From an uncultured Rhodospirillales bacterium (lineage in GTDB: Bacteria > Pseudomonadota > Alphaproteobacteria > Azospirillales > Azospirillaceae): 63,408 bases of DNA. This document shows positions 29,930-39,977 of the stretch, piece after piece. The position numbers and the translations under genes were made by a program. The stretch is taken from positions 1-63,408 of the forward strand of contig CAIYNU010000100.1 of the NCBI GenBank assembly GCA_903927615.1, read 5' to 3'. The notes under the pieces were generated by a model. It was not told the DNA's origin and ran no database searches. It saw only the letters and a list, made by a program, of their open reading frames with translations. Numbering within the stretch: position 1 is the stretch's first letter; every line of letters begins with the position of its first letter.

Positions 29930-31405
29930 CTACGGCGCCACCGGCAGCCAGACCGTAAACGTACTTCCCCGGCCCACTTCGCTCTCGATGGTCAGTCGCC
30001 CCCGGTGGCGGTTGAGGATGTGTTTGACGATGGCCAGGCCCAGGCCGGTGCCGCCCAAGGCACGGGAGCGCGCCGGGTCGACCCGGTAGAAGCGTTCGGT
30101 CAGGCGGGGCAAATGAGTCCGGGGGATGCCTTCGCCCTGGTCGGTGATGGCCACCGAGATCATTTGGGGGACCGGTCGGGGCGGCCGGCGGCCGGCGGTT
30201 CCGGCCGCGGCCAGGACCGGAGCGGTGGTGCCGCCGACCGCGGTGGCATCGGTCAGCGCGATGGTCACGGTGACCTCGGTCTGTTCATGGGTATACTTGA
30301 TGCCGTTGCTGATCAGATTGTGCATGACTTGGGACAATTGATCGGCATCGCCCACCACCATCGGCAGATTCTCGGCGGCGGACACCCGCAGGCGCACCCG
30401 CCGGGCCGCCGCCTTGAGTTCAAAGGCCGCGATGGCGGCGCCGACCGACCGCACCACATCGACCCGGCCGGTCGGCCGGGTGTGTTCGTCCAACTCGATG
30501 CGCGACAAGGACAGCAGGTCGTCCACCAACCGGGCCATGCGGGTCGACTGGTCGTGCATGATGCCCAAAAAGCGTTCCCGTGCCGGTTGGTCGTCCCGGG
30601 CCGGTCCCCGCAAGGTTTCGATGAAGCCGATCAGGGTGGCGAGCGGGGTGCGTAACTCGTGGCTGGCATTGGCGACAAAATCCGCCCGGGATTGTTCCGA
30701 CCGCTTGATGGTGGTGATATCATGCAGCGACAACAGCACCATCGGTGGGACCGGCTGGCTGTCGTGGCCGTTCGACAGCCCGGCCGGCCGGTGCAGGAAC
30801 GGCTTGATCCGCGCCTGATAGATGCATTCCACCGGTCCCGGCAGCGGGAATTCCACGGTGCGGGAGGCGCTGCCGCCCAGCACGGCATCCACCGCCCCGA
30901 CCACCTCGGGGTGCCGCAGGCTGAGAGTCAGGTCGACATCGACCATCCGGTTGCCGAACAGCGTCCGGGCCGCCTGGTTGGCATGCCGGACCCGCCGTTC
31001 GCCGCCAATCAGGATCAGCGGATCCGGCAACGCCTCCAGAATGGCTTCGTTGATCTCCACGCGCGTTGCGAACTGGTTGATTCTCTGGGCATTGGCCCGA
31101 TCCAGGCGGGCAATTCGGGTGATCAGGTCGTGGGCGATGCCGTCGCCCTCGTCCGGACCGGGTTCCGTCGCGGTTCCCGGCGCTTCCGCCAATTTGCCAA
31201 GGTAAATCGAGACGATCAGCACCTCACGGCGGTAGATCATCGCGACCCAGCCGGCGCCCGCCGGTGGCAGCACCGCCGCCGCCGCCAGTGCCCAAGGGGC
31301 CACGGACCCCTCGAACAGCAGGCAGACCACCACCGTCATGAGCGGTGCCATCATGAGCAGAGCGGGGAAAATTAATCGTTCGGCTGGGATCTCAGGTGTT
31401 CTCAT
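29930..31405 (-). CDS. phoR: PhoR-like sensor histidine kinase
   Basis: A 491-aa kinase of the phosphate-starvation type. Two N-terminal membrane helices (~10-55) are followed by a PAS domain (~110-230), HisKA with FVANASHELRTPLATLIGFIETL, and a HATPase_c domain (NLISNGIKYT, DQGEGIP, GGTGLGLAIVKH). This arrangement and the FIETL continuation are typical of PhoR. The usual pst-phoU-phoB genes are not next to it, so assignment to phosphate rests on homology alone. The ATG at 31405 was chosen over a TTG 12 bp upstream. Confidence 0.85.
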   Translation of the reverse strand: MRTPEIPAERLIFPALLMMAPLMTVVVCLLFEGSVAPWALAAAAVLPPAGAGWVAMIYRREVLIVSIYLGKLAEAPGTATEPGPDEGDGIAHDLITRIARLDRANAQRINQFATRVEINEAILEALPDPLILIGGERRVRHANQAARTLFGNRMVDVDLTLSLRHPEVVGAVDAVLGGSASRTVEFPLPGPVECIYQARIKPFLHRPAGLSNGHDSQPVPPMVLLSLHDITTIKRSEQSRADFVANASHELRTPLATLIGFIETLRGPARDDQPARERFLGIMHDQSTRMARLVDDLLSLSRIELDEHTRPTGRVDVVRSVGAAIAAFELKAAARRVRLRVSAAENLPMVVGDADQLSQVMHNLISNGIKYTHEQTEVTVTIALTDATAVGGTTAPVLAAAGTAGRRPPRPVPQMISVAITDQGEGIPRTHLPRLTERFYRVDPARSRALGGTGLGLAIVKHILNRHRGRLTIESEVGRGSTFTVWLPVAP

Positions 31406-31566
31406 GGATATGCACAACCACCGGTAGACTCTGGCGCGTCCCCAAGTCTACACCAACGCCGGGCCGGGCAAAGTCCTTTAGCGGATATTCATGAGTTCTT
31501 CATAAGACGTACCCTTCGGCAGGCGGCATGCGCCGCCTGCCGCGATCCCTGACCGGGCTTACCCGC

Positions 31567-33837
31567 TTACCATTGTAGGGAATCATGTGCCGCCATGGCC
31601 GCCGCCGTCACCAGATCCGAAACGGTGGAGCCCATGGAGACGATCTGCACCGGCCGCTCGAGTCCAATCAGCAGAGGGCCGATGACGGTACCGCCACCAA
31701 GCTTGGCCACCAGCTTGTAGCTGATGTTGGCAGCGTGCAACGCCGGCATGATCAGGACATTGGCGGGTCCGGACAGCCGGCAGAACGGGAACAGCCGCTT
31801 CATCAGGTCGTGGTCAAGCGCCACGTCGACCGCCATCTCGCCGTCATATTCGAAATCGACACGGCTCCGATCCAGAATTTCCACCGCCGCCCGAACATGT
31901 TCGGCCCGACCGTGGGGGTGCTGACCGAAATTGGAAAAGGACAGCATGGCCACCCGTGGCTCGTGTCCCATCTGGCGGGCCTTGGCCGCCGACTGGATCG
32001 CAATTTCCGCGAGCTGGTGGCTGTCTGGTAACTCGTTGATGGTGGTGTCGGCGATCAGCACCGTGCGATCACGCGCCACCAGGACCGCCAGACCGAACAC
32101 CCGTTCGCCGGGGCGCGGATCCAGCACCCGGGCGATCTCGCCATAAGAAACACGGAAGTTGCGAGTCAGGCCGGTGACCATGGCGTCGGCGTCGCCCAGG
32201 GAAACCATCAGCGCGCCGAAGACATTGCGGTCCTGATTGACCATGCGCTGACAGTCGCGATACAGCAATCCCTTGCGCTGCAACCGCTTGTAAAGGTGTT
32301 CGGTGTAGCGGCGGGTATGGCTGGAACGCCGGGCGTTGTGAATTTCCAGGTCCTGGGCGCCGGCCAGGCCCAGGGACTTGATCTGTTCGGCGATGATTTC
32401 TTCCCGGCCGATCAGCACCGGGGTGCCGTAGCCGGCGGCGCGGAAGGCGATGGCGGCGCGGATGGTGCGGTCTTCCTCACCCTCGGCGAACACCACGCGC
32501 CGCGGGTTGGATTTCACCTTCTCGAAAATCAGTTGGAGGGCGTCGGCGGTGGGATCCAGGCGGGTCCGCAGGCGCTGGCGGTAGCCGGACAGGTCGACGA
32601 TCGGCATCCGGGCGACGCCGCTGTCCATGGCCGCCTGAGCAACCGCCACGGGTATGGTGGTGATCAGGCGGGGATCGAAGGGGACCGGGATGATGTAGTC
32701 CGGCCCATAACGCAGATGCCGGCCGGCATAGGCGGCGTCGACCTCGTCGGGCACGTCCTGGCGGGCCAACTCGGCGATGGCCCGGGCCGCGGCGATCTTC
32801 ATGGCGTCGTTGATGGTCGAGGCGCGCACGTCGAGCGCGCCCCGGAAGATGTACGGGAAGCCCAGGACGTTGTTGACCTGATTGGGATAATCCGAACGGC
32901 CGGTGGCCACGATGGCGTCGGAGCGGACGGTCCTGACCGCCTCGGGGGTGATCTCGGGGTCGGGATTGGCGAGGGCGAAGATGATCGGCTTGGCCGCCAT
33001 GGATTCCACCATCGCCGGGGTTACCGCGCCCTTCGCCGAGAGTCCGACCAGAACGTCGGCGCCGACCACCGCCTCGGCCAGAGTCCGGGCCTCGGTGGGG
33101 ACGGCGTGGCCCGACTTCCATTGATTCATGTGCTCGGTGCGACCCTGATAGATCACGCCCTTGGTGTCGCACAGGATCACGTTGTTGTGGGTCACGCCCA
33201 TGGTTTTGAACAGCTCGACACAGGCGATGGCCGCGGCGCCGGCGCCGTTGACCACCATCCGGATGTCTTTCAAGCTGCGCCCGGTGATATGCACGGCGTT
33301 GATCAGTGCCGCCGCCGCGATGATCGCGGTGCCGTGCTGATCGTCATGGAAGACCGGGATGTCCATCAATTCGCGCAGGCGCTGCTCGATGATGAAGCAT
33401 TCCGGCGCCTTGATGTCCTCCAGATTGATGCCGCCGAAGGACGGTCCCAGGAAGCGGACGCAATTGATGAATTCGTCCACGTCGTGGGTATCGACCTCCA
33501 GGTCGATACCGTCCACGTCGGCAAAACGTTTGAACAGCACCGCCTTGCCTTCCATCACCGGTTTGGAGGCCAGTGCGCCCAGATCACCCAGGCCAAGCAC
33601 CGCCGTGCCGTTGGAGATGATGGCAACCAGATTGCCCTTGGCGGTGTAGTCGTAAACCGTGTTGGGGTCGGCGGCGATGCGCAGGCACGGCGCCGCGACA
33701 CCGGGGGAATAGGCCAGCGACAGGTCGCGTTGGGTGGTCAGCGGCTTGGTTGGCGTGATTTCCAGCTTGCCCGGCCGGCCGCTGGAGTGCAACAGCAGGG
33801 CCTCTTCCTCGGTCACCCGTCTGGTGGTATCGGCCAT
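31567..33837 (-). CDS. maeB: NADP-dependent malic enzyme with phosphotransacetylase-like domain
   Basis: A 756-aa bifunctional-looking protein. The N-terminal ~430 residues are malic enzyme (SLAYSPGVAAPC, FHDDQHGTAI, VVNGAGAAAIAC for NADP). The C-terminal ~320 residues resemble phosphate acetyltransferase and are generally regulatory (acetyl-CoA sensing). It decarboxylates malate to pyruvate. The ATG at 33837 (MADTTRRVTEEEAL) with GAGAGGA upstream is preferred to a start 10 codons earlier. It follows pyrD by 86 bp on the same strand. Confidence 0.95.
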   Translation of the reverse strand: MADTTRRVTEEEALLLHSSGRPGKLEITPTKPLTTQRDLSLAYSPGVAAPCLRIAADPNTVYDYTAKGNLVAIISNGTAVLGLGDLGALASKPVMEGKAVLFKRFADVDGIDLEVDTHDVDEFINCVRFLGPSFGGINLEDIKAPECFIIEQRLRELMDIPVFHDDQHGTAIIAAAALINAVHITGRSLKDIRMVVNGAGAAAIACVELFKTMGVTHNNVILCDTKGVIYQGRTEHMNQWKSGHAVPTEARTLAEAVVGADVLVGLSAKGAVTPAMVESMAAKPIIFALANPDPEITPEAVRTVRSDAIVATGRSDYPNQVNNVLGFPYIFRGALDVRASTINDAMKIAAARAIAELARQDVPDEVDAAYAGRHLRYGPDYIIPVPFDPRLITTIPVAVAQAAMDSGVARMPIVDLSGYRQRLRTRLDPTADALQLIFEKVKSNPRRVVFAEGEEDRTIRAAIAFRAAGYGTPVLIGREEIIAEQIKSLGLAGAQDLEIHNARRSSHTRRYTEHLYKRLQRKGLLYRDCQRMVNQDRNVFGALMVSLGDADAMVTGLTRNFRVSYGEIARVLDPRPGERVFGLAVLVARDRTVLIADTTINELPDSHQLAEIAIQSAAKARQMGHEPRVAMLSFSNFGQHPHGRAEHVRAAVEILDRSRVDFEYDGEMAVDVALDHDLMKRLFPFCRLSGPANVLIMPALHAANISYKLVAKLGGGTVIGPLLIGLERPVQIVSMGSTVSDLVTAAAMAAHDSLQW

Positions 33838-33923
33838 CGAATCCTCTCGTTTCGTCCAAGGGCTCAATGGTAGCCGCAGTTTGCCGTAACCGCCAGCATC
33901 TCGATATCCACCGCGGCGACGGT

Positions 33924-34991
33924 TTAGCGGTGATCGGCTCCCACCGCCGCCGTCAGTGTGGCAAAGCCATCACGTTCGAGCAGGGCCGGCAGTCCGCGCC
34001 GGATGTCCCGGACCAGTCGCGGCCCCTGATAAATCAGGGCGGTATACACCTGGACCAGCGAGGCTCCGGCACGGATTTTGGCGTAGGCGTCTTCGGCGCT
34101 GGCGATGCCGCCGACCCCGATCAGGGGCAGGCGGCCGCCGGTCAGCCGATAGATCTCGCTCAGCACCCGGGTCGACGACTCGAACAACGGCCGGCCGGAC
34201 AGGCCGCCGGTTTCCGAGGCGCCGGCGACGCCATCCAGGCCGGGACGGCCGATGGTGGTGTTGGACACGATCAGGCCATCGAGCCCCGCCTCAAGACTCA
34301 CCTCGGCAATCGCCGCGAGGTCATCGGAGGTGAGGTCAGGCGCGATCTTGAGCAAGAGGGCCGGGGTCCGCTTGAGGCACAACTCGGCCCGCGCCGCCAG
34401 CACGGCGGCCAGCAACTCGGCCAGCGGTTCCCGGTCCTGGAGCGCCCGCAGGCCCGGCGTGTTGGGGGACGAGACGTTGATCACCAGATAGTCGGCCAGC
34501 GCCGCCAGGGCATAGACGCCGGCGACATAATCACCGATGGCGTCGACACTGTCCTTGTTCCGGCCGATATTGGCGCCGACCACCCCCCGCCGGTGCCGTC
34601 GCCGCCGGGTCGCCAGCCGCCGGGCCACCGCCTCCAACCCCTGGTTGTTGAAGCCGAAGCGGTTGATCATGGCTTGCTGTCCGGTCAGGCGGAAGCAGCG
34701 GGGGCGAGGATTGCCGGGTTGCGGTTTGGGCGTGACGGTCCCGGCCTCAACAAAGCCGAAGCCCAGGCTCAACAGCGGTCCCACCACCTCGGCGTTCTTG
34801 TCGAAGCCCGCGGCGATGCCGACCGGATTGGGGAAATCCAGGCCCCATAACCGTTGCCGGAGTCGCGGCTCTTCGCGGTCGCACAGACGCGGTGCCAGAC
34901 CGGCCTCCAGGAGCCGCAGGGTCAGGGTATGAGCCACCTCGGGGTCCAGGCTGCGCAGGAGCGGGCCAAACACCGGGAACAGGTCGATCAT
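33924..34991 (-). CDS. pyrD: Dihydroorotate dehydrogenase (quinone), class 2
   Basis: A 355-aa inner-membrane-associated FMN enzyme that oxidises dihydroorotate with quinone in pyrimidine synthesis. The N-terminal helical extension, FPNPVGIAAGFDKNAE, the catalytic serine in NVSSPNTPGLR and the FMN site IGVGGI are all present. It is in a same-strand run with two small membrane-protein genes upstream (gap 31 bp) and maeB downstream. Confidence 0.96.
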   Translation of the reverse strand: MIDLFPVFGPLLRSLDPEVAHTLTLRLLEAGLAPRLCDREEPRLRQRLWGLDFPNPVGIAAGFDKNAEVVGPLLSLGFGFVEAGTVTPKPQPGNPRPRCFRLTGQQAMINRFGFNNQGLEAVARRLATRRRRHRRGVVGANIGRNKDSVDAIGDYVAGVYALAALADYLVINVSSPNTPGLRALQDREPLAELLAAVLAARAELCLKRTPALLLKIAPDLTSDDLAAIAEVSLEAGLDGLIVSNTTIGRPGLDGVAGASETGGLSGRPLFESSTRVLSEIYRLTGGRLPLIGVGGIASAEDAYAKIRAGASLVQVYTALIYQGPRLVRDIRRGLPALLERDGFATLTAAVGADHR

Positions 34992-35022
34992 GTGCCACCT
35001 CTTGAGCCCAAGGGGTCAATCG

Positions 35023-35391
35023 TCAGAACCATTTTCCTATGATCCGCGCCAGCGAATAGGTCCCCGAGGTGGCAACCCCGGCCACCAGGCCATAATAACA
35101 GCCAAGCCCCATTCGCAAGGCCAGGGACCCCAGTTGGGTCGGCCAGCCGGAGTAGGGAATCCAGCCGATCACCGGCGGCAGGCCGGTGAGCAGAGCCCCC
35201 AGCGAGGCGCCGCTGGCGCAGAACAGGAAAACCACATTCTGGTCGATGAAGGGTGGATTGGGCGGCGGTATAACCGGCGCCGGCGGTTCGGTGGTGGTTG
35301 ACTCGCCGGCCATGGCCGGCCCGGCCCGAACCTCGCCGGCCGACAGCGTTAACACCAGCAGCAGGGCGACCAGCACCGACACTCTTCTCAT
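35023..35391 (-). CDS. Small secreted/membrane protein, PPFIDQ family (copy A)
   Basis: A 122-aa protein with a signal peptide (MRRVSVLVALLLVLTLSAG), a Pro-rich linker and a motif PPFIDQ. Two hydrophobic segments follow, containing CASGASLGALLTGLP and RMGLGCYYGLVAG. It is a paralogue of the next gene (35424-35783): PPFIDQ, the C..GAS.GA motif, the LGC.YG motif and a final S.AR..G all align. Two membrane helices with a Gly/Cys-rich face suggest a small integral inner-membrane protein. No function is known. It ends 31 bp before pyrD. Confidence 0.75.
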   Translation of the reverse strand: MRRVSVLVALLLVLTLSAGEVRAGPAMAGESTTTEPPAPVIPPPNPPFIDQNVVFLFCASGASLGALLTGLPPVIGWIPYSGWPTQLGSLALRMGLGCYYGLVAGVATSGTYSLARIIGKWF

Positions 35392-35423
35392 GACCGCCCC
35401 TCCGCGCTGCTGACCATGACGCC

Positions 35424-35783
35424 TCAGTGCCGATTGCTCAAGGCATCACCCACCCTACGGGCGGTGGACTGAATGGCGGAGACCGTGATGCCGCCGAGGA
35501 TGCCGTAGAAACAGCCCAGAGTGGAACGCCATACCACCGTCGCCATGGACGGATAGACCCCCATATAGAAGGTCCAGCGGGTCATGGAGGGCAGCGCCAC
35601 CGAGGCGGCGCCGATGCTGGCCCCGATGCCGCAGCCGTAAAAAGGCAGGGCCTGATCGATAAACGGCGGTGTCGGTGTCGCCTTGGCGGTGTCGGCCCAC
35701 ACGGGCGTGGCCCCGCCGCCTGACGCGGCCAGGGCGAAAACACCGATCGCAAGGCACAGCAACAGGACACGGGCAAGAGTCAT
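35424..35783 (-). CDS. Small secreted/membrane protein, PPFIDQ family (copy B)
   Basis: A 119-aa paralogue of the adjacent gene, with a signal peptide (MTLARVLLLCLAIGVFALA), then PPFIDQ, CGIGASIGAASVALP, RSTLGCFYGILGG and STARRVG. The ATG at 35783 is chosen because the upstream 30 codons (frame open from 35873) would place charged residues before the signal peptide. The tandem pair arose by duplication and precedes pyrD-maeB; a functional link to pyrD is not implied. Confidence 0.73.
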   Translation of the reverse strand: MTLARVLLLCLAIGVFALAASGGGATPVWADTAKATPTPPFIDQALPFYGCGIGASIGAASVALPSMTRWTFYMGVYPSMATVVWRSTLGCFYGILGGITVSAIQSTARRVGDALSNRH

Positions 35784-36001
35784 GGGGCGGTCCGTGGCGA
35801 GGAAGGTTCGGCGGCGCGGCCGAATCAAGATTGGGCGATCAGGCGTGGGACGGTGTACGTCCGTCCCCGACACTATGCGCCCGCGGCCCGGAACCGGTCA
35901 ACCGATACCGTAGAGCCTTGTGGCATAACGGAAGCCGGTCGGCAGCGGGGGGATGGGCGCCGGTATTCCCGAGGGCTCAAGAGGACGATCCTGTCGGGCC
36001 T

Positions 36002-38902
36002 CTATCCCGGCTGCTGCCGCCGGTTGGTTCCCTTTCGCCGTGCCCGCCGTCGCTCGCCTCCCACCGCCTCGGTGGCGGGTCCGGTCGCGGGGGCGCTGCT
36101 TCCCGGCGTTGTGGTGCCGATCAGCGCCTGGAGCAGCCTTTCGCGAATCCGCGTCAGCTTGGTGTCATGGGTGACCTTAAGCCCGTAAACATCACGTACG
36201 TAGAAGACGTCGATGACTTTTTCGCCGTAGGTCGAAATTTTGGCTGAAGAAATCTGGAGGCCGAGATCGGTCAGCGTGCGCGTGACATCATAGAGCAGGC
36301 CTGGCCGATCCTTGCCGTTGACTTCGATCACGGTATGATTGGTGCCGGCGTTGTTGTCGATCAGCACTCGTGGCGGCACCTTGAACATGCGCGTGCGCTG
36401 GGGAATCCCGGGCTTGCGTTTCGCCAGCTCCTGAAGCGGTCGAACCTGGCCAGCCAGCGTCTGTTCGGTGATCACGGCCAGGCGCGCCAGCTTGTCGGGG
36501 GCATCGAAGGCGCCGCCGGAATGAGCGTCCTGGACCGAGAACACATCGAGAGCCTGGCCATTGCGAAGCGTAAAAATCTTCGCATCAACAATATTTGCGC
36601 CGGTAAGCGCCAGGGCACCCGCTAATTGGGAGAATAGGCCAGGATGATCGCCTGTGTAAATGGTAACTTCAGTCACGGCCCGGGCGGCGTCGACCCTGGT
36701 ATCCATAGTCAACAACTGTCCCGATATCTCGGCTCCCCGAATCAATCGGGCGTGGCGGGCGTGGGTATCGGTGTCCAGGGACAGCCAGTAATCCGGCGAA
36801 CCCTGGGTGACCAACCGCTCGAACTGGGCTTCGCCCCAATCGGACAACTGGACGCGCAAGGCCTGATGAGCCTGGCGGATGCGGCGTTCGCGTCCTTCGG
36901 CGGTGACGCCGCCGGCCAGAACCTCCTCGGTGCGGTGGTAGAGTTCGCCGAGCAACGTCGCCTTCCAGGCATTCCAGCGGCCGGTGCCGACGGCGCAAAT
37001 ATCGGCGGTGGTCAGAATCAGGAGAAGTCGCAGCCGCTCGGGCGACTGTACCAGGCTGACGAAGTCCTTGACCGTCCGTTCGTCTTCAAAGTCCCGCTTG
37101 AATGCGGTCAGCGACATGTTCAGATGATGGCGGACCAGCCACGACACGGTTTCGGTTTCTTCGGCAGTCAATCCCAGGCGCGGACACAGCTTGTCGGCGA
37201 TCTTGGCGCCGAGGATCGAATGGTCGCCGCCGCGGCCCTTGGCCACGTCATGCAGGAGCACCGCCATATAAAGAGCGCGTCGCGACGCCAGCTTATGAAT
37301 GACCTGGGTGGCCAAGGGCAACTCGGTGCGGAGTTGGTCGGTTTCGATCTTGTGCAGATTGCCGATGGCCAGCAAGGTATGCTCGTCTACCGTGTAGGCA
37401 TGGTACATATCATACTGCATTTGCGCGACCACACGCCCGAAATCAGGCAGAAAACTGCCAAGGACCCCGGCTTCATTCATCCGGCGCAAGGCCTGCTCCG
37501 GGTCCTTGCGACCGCAGAGCATATCCAGAAACAACCGGTTGGCTTCGGGATCGTTGCGCAGGCGCGAGACGCTGCCCAGCGACCGGGTCAGGGTGCGCAG
37601 GGCGTGGGGGTGGACGTCGAGGCCACGGCTTTGTGCCACGTGAAACAATCGGATCATGTCCACCGGTTGTTCCTTGAACTGCCGCTCGTGGATCAGGTTC
37701 AGCCGTTCGCCGTCGAGCCGGAAGCCCTCCACCTCTTTGGCCCGCCCAAGGCCGATGCCCCACAGGTTAAATCGCGGGGGACGCATGGCGTCGGCTTCCA
37801 GCGCCGCGCAAAAGATGCGCGTCAGGTCGCCGACATCCTTGGCGATCAGGAAATAGTGCTTCATGAAGCGTTCGACGCTGACCGCACCGGCATGGTCGGT
37901 GTATCCCATGCGGCGGCCGATTTCGGTCTGGACATCAAAGGTCAGACGGTCCTCGGGTCGCCCGGTCAAATAATGAAGGTGGCAGCGGACGGTCCAAAGG
38001 AAGTTCTGGGCTTTGGTGAACCGGGTTGCCTCCTCCCGGATCAGTACGCCGCACGACACCAGATCATGCAACGAGTCCGCTTGATACAGGTGCTTGGTGA
38101 TCCAGATCAGCGTTTGGAGATCGCGCAGACCGCCTTTACCCTCTTTGACATTGGGCTCCAGGACATAGCGACTGTCGCCCATCCGGTGATGGCGATCATC
38201 ACGTTCCGACAGCTTGGCCACCACGAAGGCCTGGCCGTTGGGCACGATCACTTCCTTGGCCAGCCGGCGCTTCAACTCGCGCAGCAACTCACCGCTGCCG
38301 GACAGCCGACGGGTCTCCAACAGGTTGGTCCGGATGGTGACGTCAATGCGGGCCTGGCGCAGACAGTCGTCCACCGAGCGTACGGCGTGACCGACCTTCA
38401 ATCCCAGGTCCCAAAGCATATAGAGCATATATTCGACGATTTGCTCTACCCGCACAGCGCGCTTATAGGGAAGCAGAAACAGCAGGTCAATATCCGACTG
38501 CGGGCATAGCTCTCCCCGTCCATAACCTCCGGTGGCGGCGATGTCGTAAGCTTCGCCGGTGGTGGGACCGGCGCTGGGGAAAATGGTGGTTTGGGTAAAC
38601 TCGGCCAGCGCGCGGATGATGACGTCCATCAGGTCGCTGTTGCGACGGACGCAGTCCTCGCCGCCGCCGGTGCTGGCTTCGAACTGACGGCGGATTTCGG
38701 CCCGGCCATCGCTCAGGGCCTGCCGGAGCGCCGCCAACACCAGCGGCCGCAAGGTTTCCACCTGTCCTTCGCCGTGCTGGTCGGCCAGGTCCTTGAGGAC
38801 GGTGCCGAGCATCCGCCGGGTCGGCACCACTGCCGGCGCCGCCGGTTCGGCCGATGCAGACGGATCAACCCTGGCGGTGTCCGCGGCGTCCTGGGTGAGC
38901 AT
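36002..38902 (-). CDS. glnD: [Protein-PII] uridylyltransferase / uridylyl-removing enzyme
   Basis: GlnD (966 aa) senses glutamine and uridylylates or deuridylylates PII proteins to control nitrogen metabolism. Domains in order: nucleotidyltransferase (~130-330, GGYGRGELCPQSDIDLLFLL), GlnE-like helical part, HD domain (~510-640, LLHDVAKGRGGDHS), and two C-terminal ACT domains (~740-950, EVTIYTGDHPGLFSQ and EVNGKDRPGLLYDVT). All catalytic motifs are present. A long AT-rich leader (38,970-39,030) probably holds its promoter. Confidence 0.96.
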   Translation of the reverse strand: MLTQDAADTARVDPSASAEPAAPAVVPTRRMLGTVLKDLADQHGEGQVETLRPLVLAALRQALSDGRAEIRRQFEASTGGGEDCVRRNSDLMDVIIRALAEFTQTTIFPSAGPTTGEAYDIAATGGYGRGELCPQSDIDLLFLLPYKRAVRVEQIVEYMLYMLWDLGLKVGHAVRSVDDCLRQARIDVTIRTNLLETRRLSGSGELLRELKRRLAKEVIVPNGQAFVVAKLSERDDRHHRMGDSRYVLEPNVKEGKGGLRDLQTLIWITKHLYQADSLHDLVSCGVLIREEATRFTKAQNFLWTVRCHLHYLTGRPEDRLTFDVQTEIGRRMGYTDHAGAVSVERFMKHYFLIAKDVGDLTRIFCAALEADAMRPPRFNLWGIGLGRAKEVEGFRLDGERLNLIHERQFKEQPVDMIRLFHVAQSRGLDVHPHALRTLTRSLGSVSRLRNDPEANRLFLDMLCGRKDPEQALRRMNEAGVLGSFLPDFGRVVAQMQYDMYHAYTVDEHTLLAIGNLHKIETDQLRTELPLATQVIHKLASRRALYMAVLLHDVAKGRGGDHSILGAKIADKLCPRLGLTAEETETVSWLVRHHLNMSLTAFKRDFEDERTVKDFVSLVQSPERLRLLLILTTADICAVGTGRWNAWKATLLGELYHRTEEVLAGGVTAEGRERRIRQAHQALRVQLSDWGEAQFERLVTQGSPDYWLSLDTDTHARHARLIRGAEISGQLLTMDTRVDAARAVTEVTIYTGDHPGLFSQLAGALALTGANIVDAKIFTLRNGQALDVFSVQDAHSGGAFDAPDKLARLAVITEQTLAGQVRPLQELAKRKPGIPQRTRMFKVPPRVLIDNNAGTNHTVIEVNGKDRPGLLYDVTRTLTDLGLQISSAKISTYGEKVIDVFYVRDVYGLKVTHDTKLTRIRERLLQALIGTTTPGSSAPATGPATEAVGGERRRARRKGTNRRQQPG

Positions 38903-39066
38903 CTTCGGGGTTTCCTCGGTCTGGAGCGCGTGCCCGGGGGGTCGGGGCTCTTGCGAACCGGTTCCACCCTCTTATGACTCGCCTATTGTATGCCTGCCTA
39001 ATATTAACGAAGCCTAACCTAAGGCCGTCGCCAGGACCGAAAAGGCCCGGGCGGGCAAAAAACCGG

Positions 39067-39930
39067 TCACGGCTTGGCCGGGACCGGTGCCGTGCCGCCG
39101 GTGGCGCCGGGAGGCGCGGCGGGGGCCTGGTCGAGTCGGGACAGGCGCCGGGCGGCGACCTTGCCGTTGGCCGAGTCGGGTTCCGTCCGGATCACCTCGC
39201 GCCAGTCCAGCCGCGCGCCCGTGGCGTCGCCGGACAGCGCGTGGAGCGTGCCGCGCAGCACCAGGGCTTCGCCGTCGCCCGGCTTGAGCGTCAGCACATG
39301 GTCGGTATCGGCCAGGGCCTGGTCAAGCTGATTGAGCGCCTGATAGGCCTGGGCCCGATACAGGTAAATGTCGGCGCGGCGGGGCGTGGTCTTCAACACC
39401 AGGGACAAGTCGTCGATGGCTTCCTGATAGCGTTTGCCTTCGGCCCGGGCCAGGGCCCGGTCGATCAACAGGTCGCTGTCGCCGGGCAAGGTGTCCAAGG
39501 CCGTGGTCATCAGCCGCTCGGCCCGGGCGGCGTCGCCGGCCCGCAGCCAGGACAGACCGGCCCGGTCGTAAAGATTGGCGGTTTGGGCCGCGGTTCGGGT
39601 GCCGCCGCCGGCCGCCAGCGCCGCGAAAGCCTCGCCCGCGGCCGGGAAATCGCCGTGAAGAAACAGCGCCTCGGCCCGGCACAGCCGTGCCGCATCGCCG
39701 CCGCCGTGATCGATCCAGCCTTGGGCCGCCGTCAGGGCCTCGGCCGGGGCCTGTTCGGCCAGGGCCCGGCATGTGGCGAAGTTGGTGACGGTGGCCGCCG
39801 ACACCGGGGTGGTGATCACCAGCGCACCGAGCACGGCGGTGACGCGTCCGGGTGTGCGCCGGGGTCCCGGCCATGGGCCGGCGGCCCCCGGAACCCGGGA
39901 CACTGGTACGGAAACATTGTCTTGGGTCAT
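39067..39930 (-). CDS. Tetratricopeptide-repeat protein, exported
   Basis: A 287-aa protein with an N-terminal hydrophobic segment (VTAVLGALVITTPVSA) compatible with a signal peptide ending at ASA-like cleavage. Four or so TPR units follow (~60-255), for example RYQEAIDDLSLVLKTTPRR and LDQALADTDHVLTLKPGD. It is a periplasmic interaction scaffold without recognised partner. The ATG at 39930 is preferred; the frame is open 15 codons further. It lies 164 bp upstream of glnD on the same strand and is divergent from the SDR gene. Confidence 0.75.
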   Translation of the reverse strand: MTQDNVSVPVSRVPGAAGPWPGPRRTPGRVTAVLGALVITTPVSAATVTNFATCRALAEQAPAEALTAAQGWIDHGGGDAARLCRAEALFLHGDFPAAGEAFAALAAGGGTRTAAQTANLYDRAGLSWLRAGDAARAERLMTTALDTLPGDSDLLIDRALARAEGKRYQEAIDDLSLVLKTTPRRADIYLYRAQAYQALNQLDQALADTDHVLTLKPGDGEALVLRGTLHALSGDATGARLDWREVIRTEPDSANGKVAARRLSRLDQAPAAPPGATGGTAPVPAKP

Positions 39931-39977
39931 AGCCACCCCTACATCGGTCCTGGCTACCATCGCCGAAGGGAACAACC

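Noticed and set aside
32296-33873. Long plus-strand frame opposite maeB
   Set aside because: Antisense of malic enzyme; low-complexity His/Arg/Gly content and no start signals.
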